A stretch of 39,951 bases of DNA from CAXTTV01 sp964247295 (GCA_964247295.1 CAXTTV010000022.1:1-39951); one strand, 5' to 3'; numbered from the stretch's first letter, positions 17,286-26,928 are shown. Numbers and translations are program-made. Notes: a model not told the origin generated them from the letters alone.

Positions 17286-18866
17286 CAAACAGACCCTATC
17301 TCCTGGTAAGCAGACCCCTTTTTTTTTGCGTCAGATGCGTTTTTTTAAATGGCTTTTGCTTCTGGTAACTCTCGCATCGATGCTTTTTCTGGGTGGGTGG
17401 TCAGCCCTTCATTATCAGACTGCTGATACCTTGTATGGACCGCGAGCCATCTATAGCTTTATACTCCTCTCGCTTTTTCTGGCCCTTTTAGGAAGAGGAT
17501 TGCTGTTTCGTTTGCTTCGGATCGAGGCTCCTACCTCTGAGATCGCCTCCTCGCGCAGCTTACATACCTGGAAACCTCTTTTTATTTTTGATATTAACGC
17601 TCCCATTTATCTTGCGGCAGGCGTGCTTTTAGGCACCCCCGCCGCAGTGATAACCGCTTTGATTACCCAGATCGCCCTTCAGATATATACCTGGTTCTGG
17701 CAGCGATCAACCGTAGTCGAGCTTTTCTACCGCATCTCTTCAACAGCCCTGGTCGTCTGGCTTTGCTGTTTTCTCTATACCTGGATTGCCGGCCCGGCTA
17801 CCACGTATTCCGTGACCAGTCCCTACCACCACTTCGCGCTCTCGCGCGAGTTTTTCGCCACCGTTTGCGCTGCCCTTTTTATGTTTTGCTTGCTGACATT
17901 GATCTCGCTCCCATTAGTCTGGCGTCCTGGTGAAGAGAGCCTCTGGCGCGCTTGCGATACTTATTTAAGATCGCCTGTTATGCGGTTTCAGGCCCTGGTC
18001 TTGACGGTTGGTCCGCTATTGCCGATTGTCAATATCTTTGATGACATCAGTGCTGAATTAGCCTGGCTCTTCTTCTTGATCCCACTATTCGCTATCTATT
18101 ATCTGGCGCTGATCAGCACCCGCTTGAGCGTTCGCACCACCGAGCTGCAAAGCACCTTGCAAGATCTCAGTAGTGCTCGGAGGCGTCAGGACGAACTGCG
18201 TGATTATGCTTCGCTAATCACGCGAGTACAGGAAGAGGAGCGTCGACGGCTGGCGCGTGAACTACATGATGACACTGCCCAGGCTTTGATCGCGCTGGCG
18301 CTGGGCCTGGATGGTTTGGGGCGCGTGATCGAAAAAGCAGATCTTCCGGAGAAGGATCGCAAGTGGTTTAGCCGTCTTCAGACGCTGGCGGATAGTACCC
18401 TGGATGGTGTTCGTCGCGCCTGTCGAGACCTGCGTCCCTCAGTTCTAGACGATTTGGGATTACGGCCGCCCTGGAGTGGCTGAGCGATAGCTCCGCCGAG
18501 CGCGGTGTTTCCTGTAGCTTTTCAAATGAGGGTCAAAGCCTGTTGACCTCACCCGAGAGCGAGATCGCCATCTTCCGGATTGTGCAGGAGGCCCTCTCTA
18601 ACATCTGGCGGCATTCAGGCGCGACCGACGCCCGGTTACATCTTCAGTACCAGTCGGGCTGCGTAAGCGTCCTGGTGCAGGATAACGGGAAGGGATTTCA
18701 GCCAGATGAATATGAGCAGGGGACAATTAACCAGCATTCGCAAAGCGGACTCGGCTTGGTAGGGATGCGTGAGCGAGCGAGCCTGATCGGCGCGAACCTG
18801 AAAATCACATCGGCACCCGGTGAAGGGTGTACGATCGTACTGACCCTTCCCATAATTGCGCGGTAG
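17275..18866 (+). pseudogene. NarL-type sensor histidine kinase interrupted by a one-base frameshift
   Basis: The first part (17275-18483) encodes 402 residues: about seven membrane helices in residues 20-275, then a HisKA_3 dimerisation/phosphoacceptor region with His331 in RELHDDTAQALIALALG, ending in LRPSVLDDLGLR and then a premature stop. The rest continues in another frame to 18866 and supplies the ATPase domain (IFRIVQEALSNIWRHSGA, VQDNGKGF, GLGLVGMRERASLIG). One base missing at about 18464 (a CGGG run read as CGG) would restore R-A-A-L-E-W-L and a protein of about 530 residues. It may be a true mutation or a homopolymer sequencing error. If real, the kinase lacks its catalytic domain. 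It is the likely partner of the overlapping response regulator. Confidence 0.85.
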
Positions 18867-19298
18867 GCATATCTGCTGATGTAATCTTGCCCAAAATCAG
18901 GCATAGTAAAGGTAGGCAGTATTGTAGAAAGCTTTGAGCCAGAGAAAGTCTTTGAATACCATCCCTGGATTTCACAATGCGGAACCGGGACCAAATTGTG
19001 GGTTTGACCATTCGGGGAAATGGTGGAGTTGTGAGTAGCATCTTGTCTCTCCGTGCGGTGTTCACTCCAGAGAATGGCTTTTTCTTTAGAGGAAGGTGCT
19101 TTTCGATACTGCCCCTCTTTTTGTCTTCCATCTCCTCTTGATCTGTCCTCGTCTTCATCCCTGGTCGATCTTCAACGGTAGCCAGTTTCCTTGTTTTACC
19201 GCCATTTTTTTGAATATAATGAGTGGGTAACATTTTTGATTAGCAGAAGACCGGTGCGTAGTATTTTTCCTACGACAAAGGTGCATAGAGGATACCGT
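18867..19298. other. Intergenic region before aconitase (432 bp)
   Basis: Apart from the aconitase promoter near 19191-19220, nothing was recognised. A 142-codon open frame on the minus strand has no ribosome site and no recognisable domain, and it runs into the histidine kinase gene. Confidence 0.6.
19191..19220 (+). promoter_or_regulatory. Promoter of the aconitase gene
   Basis: TTGTTT (19191-19196) and a perfect TATAAT (19215-19220) are 18 bases apart. Transcription near 19227 would leave a leader of about 70 bases and rules out an upstream start for aconitase at 19191. Confidence 0.6.
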
Positions 19299-22127
19299 AT
19301 GACAACTCACAATGATGTATTTGGCGCGCGCGCGCCGCTTGAGGGAGCGCAAAGCCCAGTTGTTTATTATCGACTGGAGGCGCTGACACAACGGGGTGTA
19401 CAAGGGCTGGAACGCCTACCGTTTACCGTAAAGGTTTTATTAGAGAACCTGCTACGTCATGCCGATGGTGAGCTGGTTCAGGAAGAGGACGTGGTTTCTC
19501 TGGCCCGCTGGACCCCTGGGCAGGCCGCGAAATCCAGTGCTGAATACCCTTATTTACCGGCGCGTGTGCTGCTTCAAGATTTTACCGGTGTGCCAGCGGT
19601 GGCAGATCTGGCCGCGATGCGGAACGCCGTAGCTCGAATGGGGGGAGATCCCCATAAGATTAATCCGTTGATCCCCGCTGATCTGGTGATTGACCACTCG
19701 GTCCAGGTCGATCATTTTGGCTCTACACAGGCTTTTGCTTATAATGTTGATCTTGAATACGAGCGTAACCATGAGCGCTATGCTCTGCTCCGCTGGGGCC
19801 AGCAATCGCTAGCGAACTTCCGCGTCGTTCCTCCTGGGACCGGCATTGTTCACCAGGTGAACCTGGAATATCTAGCCTCAGTCGTCTTTACTCGTGAGGA
19901 GAACGGCGAGACAGTTGTTTTCCCCGATACTTTGATCGGGACCGACTCTCATACAACCATGATTAACGGCCTGGGTGTTCTGGGTTGGGGTGTTGGTGGT
20001 ATTGAGGCTGAGGCCGTCTTGCTGGGCCAACCTCTCTATCTGCTCTCGCCCGAAGTCATCGGTGTGCGCCTGACCGGCAAGCTACCCGAAGGCACCACCG
20101 CGACCGATCTTGTACTGACCGTTACACAGATGCTGCGAAAGCGCGGTGTGGTCGGCAAGTTTGTAGAGTTCACCGGCCCTGGCCTGAGCCAGTTACCCCT
20201 GGCGGATCGCGCGACCATCGCCAATATGTCACCCGAGTATGGCGCGACCTCGGCCATTTTTCCCGTCGATGAAGAGACGCTGCGCTTTATGCGCATGACT
20301 GGCCGCTCACCTGAACTGATTGATCTGGTAGAGCGCTACACAAAGGCCCAGGGGCTGTTCCGCACAGATGAGAGCCCTGAGCCCCTCTTCGATGATCTAC
20401 TGACACTGGATCTGGGGACGATCGAGCCTAGCATGGCGGGCCCCCGCCGCCCACAGGATCGTGTGGCGCTCCAACAGGTGCGCGAGACCTTCCTAGATGC
20501 CTACGTGGATCGCTTCAAAGAATTGCAGGAGAACGCGAAGACCGAGCCAGCCCTGCTGCGCCTGGGAACCGAGGGAGGGCAGGCCAATCCTTCGCCCGTC
20601 GAGGTTGGAGAAAAGGCAGCCGAAGCCATCAAAAGCCCCGTCTCCAGCGCGCCATTGAACACACAAAAAGAAGTGCTGGTCCGAATAGATGGCACTCAGA
20701 CCCCGATCAGCCATGGATCGGTCGCCATCGCCGCGATCACCAGTTGCACCAACACCTCAAATCCCTCCGTAATGATCGCCGCTGGATTGATAGCTAAGCA
20801 TGCCGTTGAGCGCGGCCTCTCAGTCAGCCCGACCGTAAAAACCAGCCTGGCTCCGGGATCGCGTGCCGTCGTGGACTATCTTCAGAACGCCGAACTGCTC
20901 TCCTATCTAGAGGCCCTGCGCTTCCATCTGGTCGGCTACGGTTGCACAAGCTGTATTGGTAATAGCGGACCTTTAGTCCCTGCCGTCGCGGAAGCAATCA
21001 CCGATAACGATCTGGTAGTCGCTTCAGTCCTCAGTGGGAACCGCAACTTTGAGGGGCGTATCCACCCGCAGGTGCGGGCCAGCTTCCTGGCCTCACCACC
21101 GCTCGTTGTTGCCTACGCCCTGGCTGGCACCGTTGATATCGATCTCACTCAAGACCCTATCGGCCACGACATTAATGGCGAGGCCGTTTACCTCCGGGAC
21201 ATCTGGCCGACGCAGCAAGAGGTAAGCGAGGTGCTTACAAAATCGGTGACTCCGGAAGTTTATGCCTCCAACTATGCCAGCGTCTTCGAGGGCGATCAGG
21301 AGTGGCAGTCGTTGCCAACCTCGCAGAGCGCCCTCTTTAACTGGGATCGAAACTCAACCTATATTCAGGAGCCGCCCTTCTTCCAGGATATCCAGCCCCA
21401 GCCGGAGCCAATCAAGAATATTGAGAATGCTCGCGTTCTGATCATGGTGGATGACTCGATCACAACCGATCATATCTCACCTGCTGGAAGCTTCGCTCCT
21501 GCCAGTCCCGCCGGTAAATATCTGATGGAGCATGGTGTTGAGCGCCGTGACTTTAACACCTATGGCGCGCGCCGTGGGAACCACGAGGTCATGGTTCGTG
21601 GAACCTTTGGCAATATTCGTTTGCGCAACCATCTCGCCAATGGTAAAGAAGGGTACTATACCACTCATCTGCCTGATGGAGAAGAGACGACCATTTATGA
21701 GGCCTCGGTCCGTTATCAGCAGGAGAATGTGCCGTTGATCGTCATTGCTGGTCGTGAGTACGGTTCTGGCAGTTCCCGTGATTGGGCGGCCAAAGGCCCG
21801 CTATTGTTAGGAATTAAAGCCGCCATCGCCGAAAGTTTCGAGCGTATCCATCGAAGCAATCTGGTCGGCATGGGAATTCTCCCACTTCAATTCGTCAATG
21901 GAGAGAATAAGGAGTCGTTGGGTCTGACCGGTCGCGAAACGTATACCATCGAGGGCCTCGATGGAGAGTTACACCCCCGCCAGCAGGTGATGGTTCGCGT
22001 TACCCGTGAGGATGGGAGCGCCTTTAGCTTTCAGACGTTGGCTCGGCTAGATAGTCAGATAGATGTCACCTACTACAAAAATAGGGGGATCTTAACGACC
22101 GTTTTGCGTCGTTTGATGCAGGACTAG
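19299..22127 (+). CDS. acnA: Aconitate hydratase A
   Basis: This 942-residue aconitase interconverts citrate and isocitrate in the TCA cycle with a 4Fe-4S cluster. Cluster ligands are Cys483 (TSCTNTSNPS), Cys549 and Cys552 (GYGCTSCIGNSGP). Other hallmarks are GTDSHTTMINGLGVLGWGVG, the swivel-domain GREYGSGSSRDWAAKGP and the TYGARRGNHEVMVRGTF block. A 50-residue insertion before the Fe-S region (from about Asp400) makes it slightly longer than the common 890-residue form. The frame is open 108 bases further upstream, but a promoter lies there, so the start with MTTHND is preferred. It is a single-gene unit with its own promoter and terminator. Cytosolic. Confidence 0.96.
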   Translation: MTTHNDVFGARAPLEGAQSPVVYYRLEALTQRGVQGLERLPFTVKVLLENLLRHADGELVQEEDVVSLARWTPGQAAKSSAEYPYLPARVLLQDFTGVPAVADLAAMRNAVARMGGDPHKINPLIPADLVIDHSVQVDHFGSTQAFAYNVDLEYERNHERYALLRWGQQSLANFRVVPPGTGIVHQVNLEYLASVVFTREENGETVVFPDTLIGTDSHTTMINGLGVLGWGVGGIEAEAVLLGQPLYLLSPEVIGVRLTGKLPEGTTATDLVLTVTQMLRKRGVVGKFVEFTGPGLSQLPLADRATIANMSPEYGATSAIFPVDEETLRFMRMTGRSPELIDLVERYTKAQGLFRTDESPEPLFDDLLTLDLGTIEPSMAGPRRPQDRVALQQVRETFLDAYVDRFKELQENAKTEPALLRLGTEGGQANPSPVEVGEKAAEAIKSPVSSAPLNTQKEVLVRIDGTQTPISHGSVAIAAITSCTNTSNPSVMIAAGLIAKHAVERGLSVSPTVKTSLAPGSRAVVDYLQNAELLSYLEALRFHLVGYGCTSCIGNSGPLVPAVAEAITDNDLVVASVLSGNRNFEGRIHPQVRASFLASPPLVVAYALAGTVDIDLTQDPIGHDINGEAVYLRDIWPTQQEVSEVLTKSVTPEVYASNYASVFEGDQEWQSLPTSQSALFNWDRNSTYIQEPPFFQDIQPQPEPIKNIENARVLIMVDDSITTDHISPAGSFAPASPAGKYLMEHGVERRDFNTYGARRGNHEVMVRGTFGNIRLRNHLANGKEGYYTTHLPDGEETTIYEASVRYQQENVPLIVIAGREYGSGSSRDWAAKGPLLLGIKAAIAESFERIHRSNLVGMGILPLQFVNGENKESLGLTGRETYTIEGLDGELHPRQQVMVRVTREDGSAFSFQTLARLDSQIDVTYYKNRGILTTVLRRLMQD

Positions 22128-22145
22128 AGCACTCCTTCAGCTTAA

Positions 22146-22181
22146 CAAAAGGTGGTGGATGGCCTCACCCACCACCTTTTG
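22146..22181 (+). terminator. Terminator downstream of aconitase
   Basis: A perfect 13-bp stem, CAAAAGGTGGTGG (22146-22158) with its complement at 22169-22181, starts 18 bases after the aconitase stop. The A-rich left and T-rich right ends of the stem could let it work in both directions. Confidence 0.85.
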
Positions 22182-22515
22182 TGGCACGTCTTCTGTAATT
22201 TCCCTTTATAAGACAATCTGTAATTACATAAGAAATTCTTCCATAGAGTCTCAGCTTATGAACTGAGGCCTCATAATTTTATGTATAGGGGCTGATACAT
22301 AGTAGCTACTGGTCACTTTCTTTCTAAAAATGGAAGGTAAATTATTAAGGAATAAACATCAAAGGCGTGACGTGTATAGTTGATCTTACTGAGATAGGGT
22401 TGTGTAAAATGATGAAAGATTTAGTAGAGCCTACACGGTCCACCATCACAATTTTGCGAGTGTTGCTGTTTTTTTTGATGAATTTGTTCCTATATATGTG
22501 AAAGGGGACTTTTTC
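22182..22515. other. Intergenic region before the repeat peptide (about 330 bp)
   Basis: This AT-rich stretch has no recognisable gene. A weak promoter-like pair, TTGATC (22380-22385) and TGTAAA (22403-22408) with 17 bases between, is the only candidate signal for the peptide gene. Confidence 0.45.
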
Positions 22516-22797
22516 GTGAAGCAACGACGCGTCACGCTCTGTGTATTTTTCCTTTTTCTGGCTGTGTTTGTTTTCTTGTTTACTATAGCACTAGCTCGTC
22601 AGGACAGTTCACATTTTACTACTGCGAACCAGTATCTAAATCATGGGCCTCGTCGTTTGAAGATCACGGGTAGCGACCGTTTGAAGATCACGGGTAGCGA
22701 CCGTTTGAAGATCACGGGTAGTGACCGTTTGAAGATCACGACGGGTAGCGATCGTCTGAAGATCACGGATAGTGCCAACGGCTCTGGTCTTGCCTGA
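22516..22797 (+). CDS. Small exported protein with five RLKITGSD-type repeats
   Basis: No known family was recognised. The GTG start at 22516 is chosen because AAAGGGG lies 8 bases upstream; a GTG at 22498 lacks such a site. The 93-residue product begins VKQRR, then a 21-residue hydrophobic stretch (LCVFFLFLAVFVFLFTIALA) ending in ALA, a good signal-peptide cleavage site. The mature part of about 60 residues is mostly five copies of RLKITGSD (the fourth has an extra Thr), then DSANGSGLA. The alternating LKIT pattern suggests short beta strands joined by GSD turns. The product should be secreted or held at the membrane. It lies upstream of two kinase-TPR genes in the same direction, but the kinase has its own promoter. 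Confidence 0.7.
   Translation: MKQRRVTLCVFFLFLAVFVFLFTIALARQDSSHFTTANQYLNHGPRRLKITGSDRLKITGSDRLKITGSDRLKITTGSDRLKITDSANGSGLA
22654..22776 (+). repeat. 24-bp tandem repeat inside the exported peptide gene
   Basis: Five units start at 22654, 22678, 22702, 22726 and 22753. The first three are 24 bp and nearly identical (CGTTTGAAGATCACGGGTAG core); the fourth carries a 3-base ACG insertion; the fifth is the most diverged. The period and the insertion both keep the reading frame. Confidence 0.95.
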
Positions 22798-22930
22798 TGA
22801 CCGTTGTATTGCAACACTCTAGTATTGTACATCTAATTGTTCTGTAGAAATTGACTTAAACTCTTTAGCATTTTCAGATAAGGACATTCTCCGGTACGCA
22901 TTTTTCTTGCCGGGGGGTGTCTTTTTTTTC

Positions 22931-22959
22931 TTGACATTGCATTTGCTGATTGTTATAGT
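22931..22959 (+). promoter_or_regulatory. Strong promoter for the first kinase-TPR gene
   Basis: TTGACA (22931-22936) and TATAGT (22954-22959) are exactly 17 bases apart. Transcription would start near 22966, which excludes a start codon at 22907 and supports the TTG at 23015. Confidence 0.7.
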
Positions 22960-23002
22960 AGTTCTGCTAGAAAAGGATCTAAGCATAATTGATGTCGATG
23001 AC

Positions 23003-23017
23003 AAGGAAAGGTCTTTG
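23003..23017 (+). promoter_or_regulatory. Ribosome binding site deciding a TTG start
   Basis: AAGGAAAGG (23003-23011) lies just before TTG at 23015. Beginning here, the protein has 15 residues up to GNY, exactly as in the downstream paralogue that starts with ATG. Confidence 0.7.
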
Positions 23018-24268
23018 GGGAATACCGACCGGTACATAGGCAAGCGCATAGGAAATTATGAGATAGTGGCCGAGATTGCCGAAGGAGCCTTTGGCCGTGT
23101 TTTTCGGGCTCGGCACGCATTTTTAAGAAAGCGGACCGTAGCAATCAAATTTCTTCAAGCGACCTACCTGGACTCTCCGGAGGAGCGTGAACGATTTCTT
23201 CAGGAGGCGCAGTTTCTAGAAACCCTCAAGCATCCACATATCTTATCAATTTATGATGTCGGTATCAACGAGGGGTACCCCTATCTTGTCGCAGAATATG
23301 CTTCTAACGGATCGTTGCGGGATCTTTTAGAGAAGCAGCGGGGACGACCTCTATCTCAAGAGTGGGCTCGGGATATTCTCAAACAAGTTGGAGAAGCGCT
23401 GCATTTTGCACATCAGCAGAAGATTATTCACCGTGATCTAAAGCCGGAGAATATTCTTTTCAACACAAGTGGTCAGGCTTTGCTAGCGGATTTTGGGATT
23501 GCCACAACGGTCTCCACTTTGAGTGTCAAGCTTTCAGCGATCTCTGGGACCCCCTCCTACATGGCTCCTGAACAGTTTCAGGGTACGGTTAGTAAGCGGA
23601 GCGATCAGTACGCGTTGGGGTGTATTGCTTATGAACTCTTTACCGGGTACCGACCATTTTCAGCGCCCGACTTTTTTACAATGGGTTTGAAACATCTTTC
23701 AGAGGCTCCTCTGGCCCCCTCTTATCTGAATAAGAAGCTTCCTGGACAGATAGAGCAGGCGATCTTGCGCGCGATCTCTAAGTCGCGAATGGATCGGTTT
23801 GAAGATATTCCCGCGTTTCTGGATGCTTTGTGTCAGCCAGAGGTTCCCGCACCCGCGCCAGTGTATCCAGAAAAGATAGGGCAACATCTGACAGAGGGAT
23901 TGAAGCGCCTGCGTGAGCAACGGTATACAGAGGCATTGCAGCAGTATCAGCAGGTCCTGAAGCTGGACCCCCACTGCGCGGCTGCATATGTTGGCAAAGG
24001 AAATGTACTGGCGATGCAGGATCAGTATATGGAAGCCCTTGAGGCATATGACCATGCGTTATCTCTAGCCTCATCGCTGGTTGAGGCATATGTTGGGAAG
24101 GGCTTTATGCTCTGTGGGCTTCAGCGTTACTCTGAAGCTGTGCAAGTGTACGATCATGCTCTAGAATTGGAGCCGGGCAGTGATTATGCGTTATCTGGGC
24201 GCAGTTTTGCCCTGGAGCAGATGGCTCAGGCACGCGGCACAACCGGAGATTTTCAAGAGAACCAGTAG
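23015..24268 (+). CDS. Ser/Thr protein kinase with three TPRs
   Basis: This 417-residue kinase starts at a TTG. The Hanks-type domain covers about 15-275: GEGAFGRVF-like loop (EGAFGRVFRA), VAIK, HRDLKPEN with Asp141, DFG Asp159, and GTPSYMAPEQF. About three TPR units follow (LREQRYTEALQQYQQVLKL, QDQYMEALEAYDHALSL, LQRYSEAVQVYDHALEL). The catalytic residues have the same numbers as in the next gene, which confirms both the start and a duplication. The frame is open upstream to 22907, where it would encode a hydrophobic segment, but a promoter lies inside that stretch. No membrane helix remains with the chosen start, so the kinase is cytosolic. The substrate is unknown. Confidence 0.9.
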   Translation: MGNTDRYIGKRIGNYEIVAEIAEGAFGRVFRARHAFLRKRTVAIKFLQATYLDSPEERERFLQEAQFLETLKHPHILSIYDVGINEGYPYLVAEYASNGSLRDLLEKQRGRPLSQEWARDILKQVGEALHFAHQQKIIHRDLKPENILFNTSGQALLADFGIATTVSTLSVKLSAISGTPSYMAPEQFQGTVSKRSDQYALGCIAYELFTGYRPFSAPDFFTMGLKHLSEAPLAPSYLNKKLPGQIEQAILRAISKSRMDRFEDIPAFLDALCQPEVPAPAPVYPEKIGQHLTEGLKRLREQRYTEALQQYQQVLKLDPHCAAAYVGKGNVLAMQDQYMEALEAYDHALSLASSLVEAYVGKGFMLCGLQRYSEAVQVYDHALELEPGSDYALSGRSFALEQMAQARGTTGDFQENQ

Positions 24269-24317
24269 AATTACCTGAGTGCCATTGTAATTACGGTGTG
24301 ATGGAGCTCAACTTTTC

Positions 24318-24346
24318 TTGTGATGCCATTCTCATTATGTTATGCT
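24318..24346 (+). promoter_or_regulatory. Candidate promoter for the second kinase-TPR gene
   Basis: TTGTGA (24318-24323) and TATGCT (24341-24346) are 17 bases apart, about 70 bases before the start at 24415. Confidence 0.45.
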
Positions 24347-24414
24347 AACGTTGCACTTTTAGAGAATATCTGCATAGATTACAGTAAAATGAGTTCAGGT
24401 GAGGTATATTTAAG

Positions 24415-26907
24415 ATGGCTCATGGCAACGACTTTGTAGGTAAGCAGGTCGGCAATTATCGGGTGCTGGAGGAGCTTGCCAGTGGGGCGTTTGGGCGTGT
24501 TTTTCGTGGAGTCCATATTTTTTTAACCAGCCGTATTGTAGCGATTAAGCTGTTGCACCTCGCCCGTCTGGGTTCGCAGCATGAACAGGATAATTTTCTC
24601 CAGGAGGCCCAGTTACTGGAGATTTTAAAGCATCCCTACATCCTGCCAATCTACGACGTGGGTATCGAGGATGGCTCTCCTTATATTGTCTCAGAGTTTG
24701 CTCCTAAAGGCTCCCTACGTGACCGGTTGGATCGAGAAGATCTTCCACCATTAACCATTCAGGAGTCGCTGGGCGTGCTTTCTCAGGTAGGGCAGGCCTT
24801 GCAGCACGTGCACGAAGAGAACATCACGCACCGAGATCTAAAGCCGGAGAATATTCTTTTCAATGCCCAGGGTGATGCTGTGCTGGCCGACTTTGGCATC
24901 GCCACCGCCCAGGTTACAAAAAGCATTGATCAGGGAACGGTTATTGGTACCCCTTCCTACATGGCTCCTGAACAATTTCAGGGAACGATCAGCAAGCGCA
25001 GCGATCAATACTCCTTTGGTTGTATCGCCTACGAGTTGTTTACCGGGCAGAAGCCATTTGATACCGACAACCTCTACTCTCTCATGTATATGCACATGAA
25101 CGATGATCCACTGCCACTGCGAGAACTGAATCCGAACCTCCCTCAGTATATAGAGCAGGCTGTTCTGAAAACCATGGTAAAGAACCGCGAAGAGCGTTTC
25201 CCAGATGTAGCCGCGTTCTTAGAGGCTTTGCGGATCACCCCAACTGAGGCCTTGCCCCAGGTGCATACAGGCAATTCTGGTAAGCTGGGGAATACACAGT
25301 CACCTGCGTCAGGCAGTCAGAACCTGCTCAGTGGATCTCCATTACCACCAACTCCAGAAAACTGGCTGAAGCGTGGCGATGACTACATGGCTAACCACAG
25401 CTACAGCAAGGCTCTGGCGGCCTATGAGCAGGCAGCGCGGGCGAACCCCCGCGATCCAGAGACGCATAACAGCATTGGCCTGACTCTTAACAGGCTGAAC
25501 CGCTATGACGAAGCGGTGAAAGCTTTTGATCGCGCCCTGCACTACGATGCAAATTATGCGTTTGCCAGTGCTGGCAGAGGCTATTCATTAATGCATCTGG
25601 GTCGTTACCAGGATGCGTTAAAGGCCTATGATCATGCAATCAGACTTGATCCTTCTGACGCTCAATACTTTAATGGTCGGGCTGACACCCTCCTCCGTCT
25701 GAACCGGATCGATCTGGCGGTGAATGCTTATCAGCAGGCCTACGACCTGAGTGTACAGATTACAAAGACGCACTCAAGTGATGCTTCCATTTATAATGAT
25801 CTGGGCGATGCCTGTTTTGGTCTGGGCCTGTATGAAGAGGCGCTCCAGCACTACAACCATGCGGTCAAGTTGGCTCCTGAAGAAGAGCTGTATCAGACCA
25901 ATCGTGGGTCGGCTATGTTCCGCCTGGATCGCTATAATGAGGCTCTGGATGCCTATGACCTGGCGGTTGGGATCAACCCGTCTTTCGCTCTGGCGCATTG
26001 TCAGCGGTCCACGGTGCTCTACACACTTCAGCATTTTGTAGAGTCTCTAAAAGCCAGTGAGCAGGCGCTCCGGTTAGATCCTTATATGACGCCAGCCTAT
26101 GTCTACAAAGGGCTTGTTTTATGCGTGCTCAAGCGCTACGATGAGGCCTTCAAGTCCTGTCAACATGCGTTAAGAGTCGATAGAAATTATGCGGAAGCCT
26201 ATAACGTTTTGGGAATGGCCCTGCGTGGCCTGCACCGTTATGATGAAGCGATTAAAGCGTATGAGGCGGCCTGTGGTCTTGATCCTCGTCAGCCGATCTA
26301 TCAGATTAATCGGGGAGACCTGTTTTTCGCTTTGGATCGACATCAGGATGCGATTAAGGCGTATCGCAAAGTAGTAGAGCTTGATCCCTCAAACGCTGAG
26401 ATCTATAATAATCTAGGCAATTCCTACTTCGCGCTGGATCAGTATGAAAAGGCATTAGAGGCGTATCAGAGGGCGCTCCAGATCAATCCTGACTTTGCTG
26501 CCGCCCAGAATGGGATTGGTGATGCCTATTATAGCCTGGATTGGCTTGAGGATGCGTTAGAGGCGTATCAGAGGGCTGTGGCGATGGACCCCGATGATGT
26601 AGACTTTCTATTTGATCTGGGTGGAACCTATTATGGAATGAGCCGTTACCAGGAGGCGTTGGATACATATGAACAGGCAATTCGTCTGGAGCCTTCTAAT
26701 GCCTCTTCCTATAATGGCAAAGGCATGGCGCTAGAGGCGCTTCAGCACTACGCAGCCGCGCTCCACTCCTATGACCAGGCCATCCATTATGATCCCGAAG
26801 ATAGTATGGCCTGGCATAACAAGGCTGATGTTCTCAAGCAGTTGGGGCGTACAAATGAGGCGAACGAGGCTTATACTCAGGCTACTCAGCTTGGGTACGA
26901 GGAGTAG
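24415..26907 (+). CDS. Ser/Thr protein kinase with fifteen TPRs
   Basis: This is an 830-residue cytosolic kinase. The kinase domain spans about 15-280: SGAFGRVFRG loop, VAIK, HRDLKPEN with Asp141, DFG Asp159, and GTPSYMAPEQF. A Ser/Gly/Pro linker (about 285-315) leads to fifteen TPRs of about 34 residues filling the rest (for example YNNLGNSYFALDQYEKALEA). The fourth unit carries an extra seven or so residues. Such an array would make nearly two superhelical turns and a long peptide-binding groove. The kinase half is a close paralogue of the preceding gene even at DNA level around the catalytic loop, while the TPR count has expanded. The NadD-like gene follows after 21 bases and is probably co-transcribed. 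Confidence 0.94.
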   Translation: MAHGNDFVGKQVGNYRVLEELASGAFGRVFRGVHIFLTSRIVAIKLLHLARLGSQHEQDNFLQEAQLLEILKHPYILPIYDVGIEDGSPYIVSEFAPKGSLRDRLDREDLPPLTIQESLGVLSQVGQALQHVHEENITHRDLKPENILFNAQGDAVLADFGIATAQVTKSIDQGTVIGTPSYMAPEQFQGTISKRSDQYSFGCIAYELFTGQKPFDTDNLYSLMYMHMNDDPLPLRELNPNLPQYIEQAVLKTMVKNREERFPDVAAFLEALRITPTEALPQVHTGNSGKLGNTQSPASGSQNLLSGSPLPPTPENWLKRGDDYMANHSYSKALAAYEQAARANPRDPETHNSIGLTLNRLNRYDEAVKAFDRALHYDANYAFASAGRGYSLMHLGRYQDALKAYDHAIRLDPSDAQYFNGRADTLLRLNRIDLAVNAYQQAYDLSVQITKTHSSDASIYNDLGDACFGLGLYEEALQHYNHAVKLAPEEELYQTNRGSAMFRLDRYNEALDAYDLAVGINPSFALAHCQRSTVLYTLQHFVESLKASEQALRLDPYMTPAYVYKGLVLCVLKRYDEAFKSCQHALRVDRNYAEAYNVLGMALRGLHRYDEAIKAYEAACGLDPRQPIYQINRGDLFFALDRHQDAIKAYRKVVELDPSNAEIYNNLGNSYFALDQYEKALEAYQRALQINPDFAAAQNGIGDAYYSLDWLEDALEAYQRAVAMDPDDVDFLFDLGGTYYGMSRYQEALDTYEQAIRLEPSNASSYNGKGMALEALQHYAAALHSYDQAIHYDPEDSMAWHNKADVLKQLGRTNEANEAYTQATQLGYEE

Positions 26908-26928
26908 AAACCGTGTGGTACAGGTGAT

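Noticed and set aside
18805..19233. 142-codon minus-strand open frame
   Set aside because: It has no ribosome site or domain, and overlaps the histidine kinase end and the aconitase promoter.
19191..19298. Upstream start for aconitase
   Set aside because: The -35 and -10 boxes of a good promoter lie inside this stretch, so it is not translated from that promoter.
22654..22776. CRISPR array
   Set aside because: The 24-bp units are contiguous without spacers and are translated in frame.
22907..23014. N-terminal membrane helix for the first kinase-TPR protein
   Set aside because: A TTGACA-N17-TATAGT promoter lies inside it, and the paralogue aligns from the TTG at 23015.
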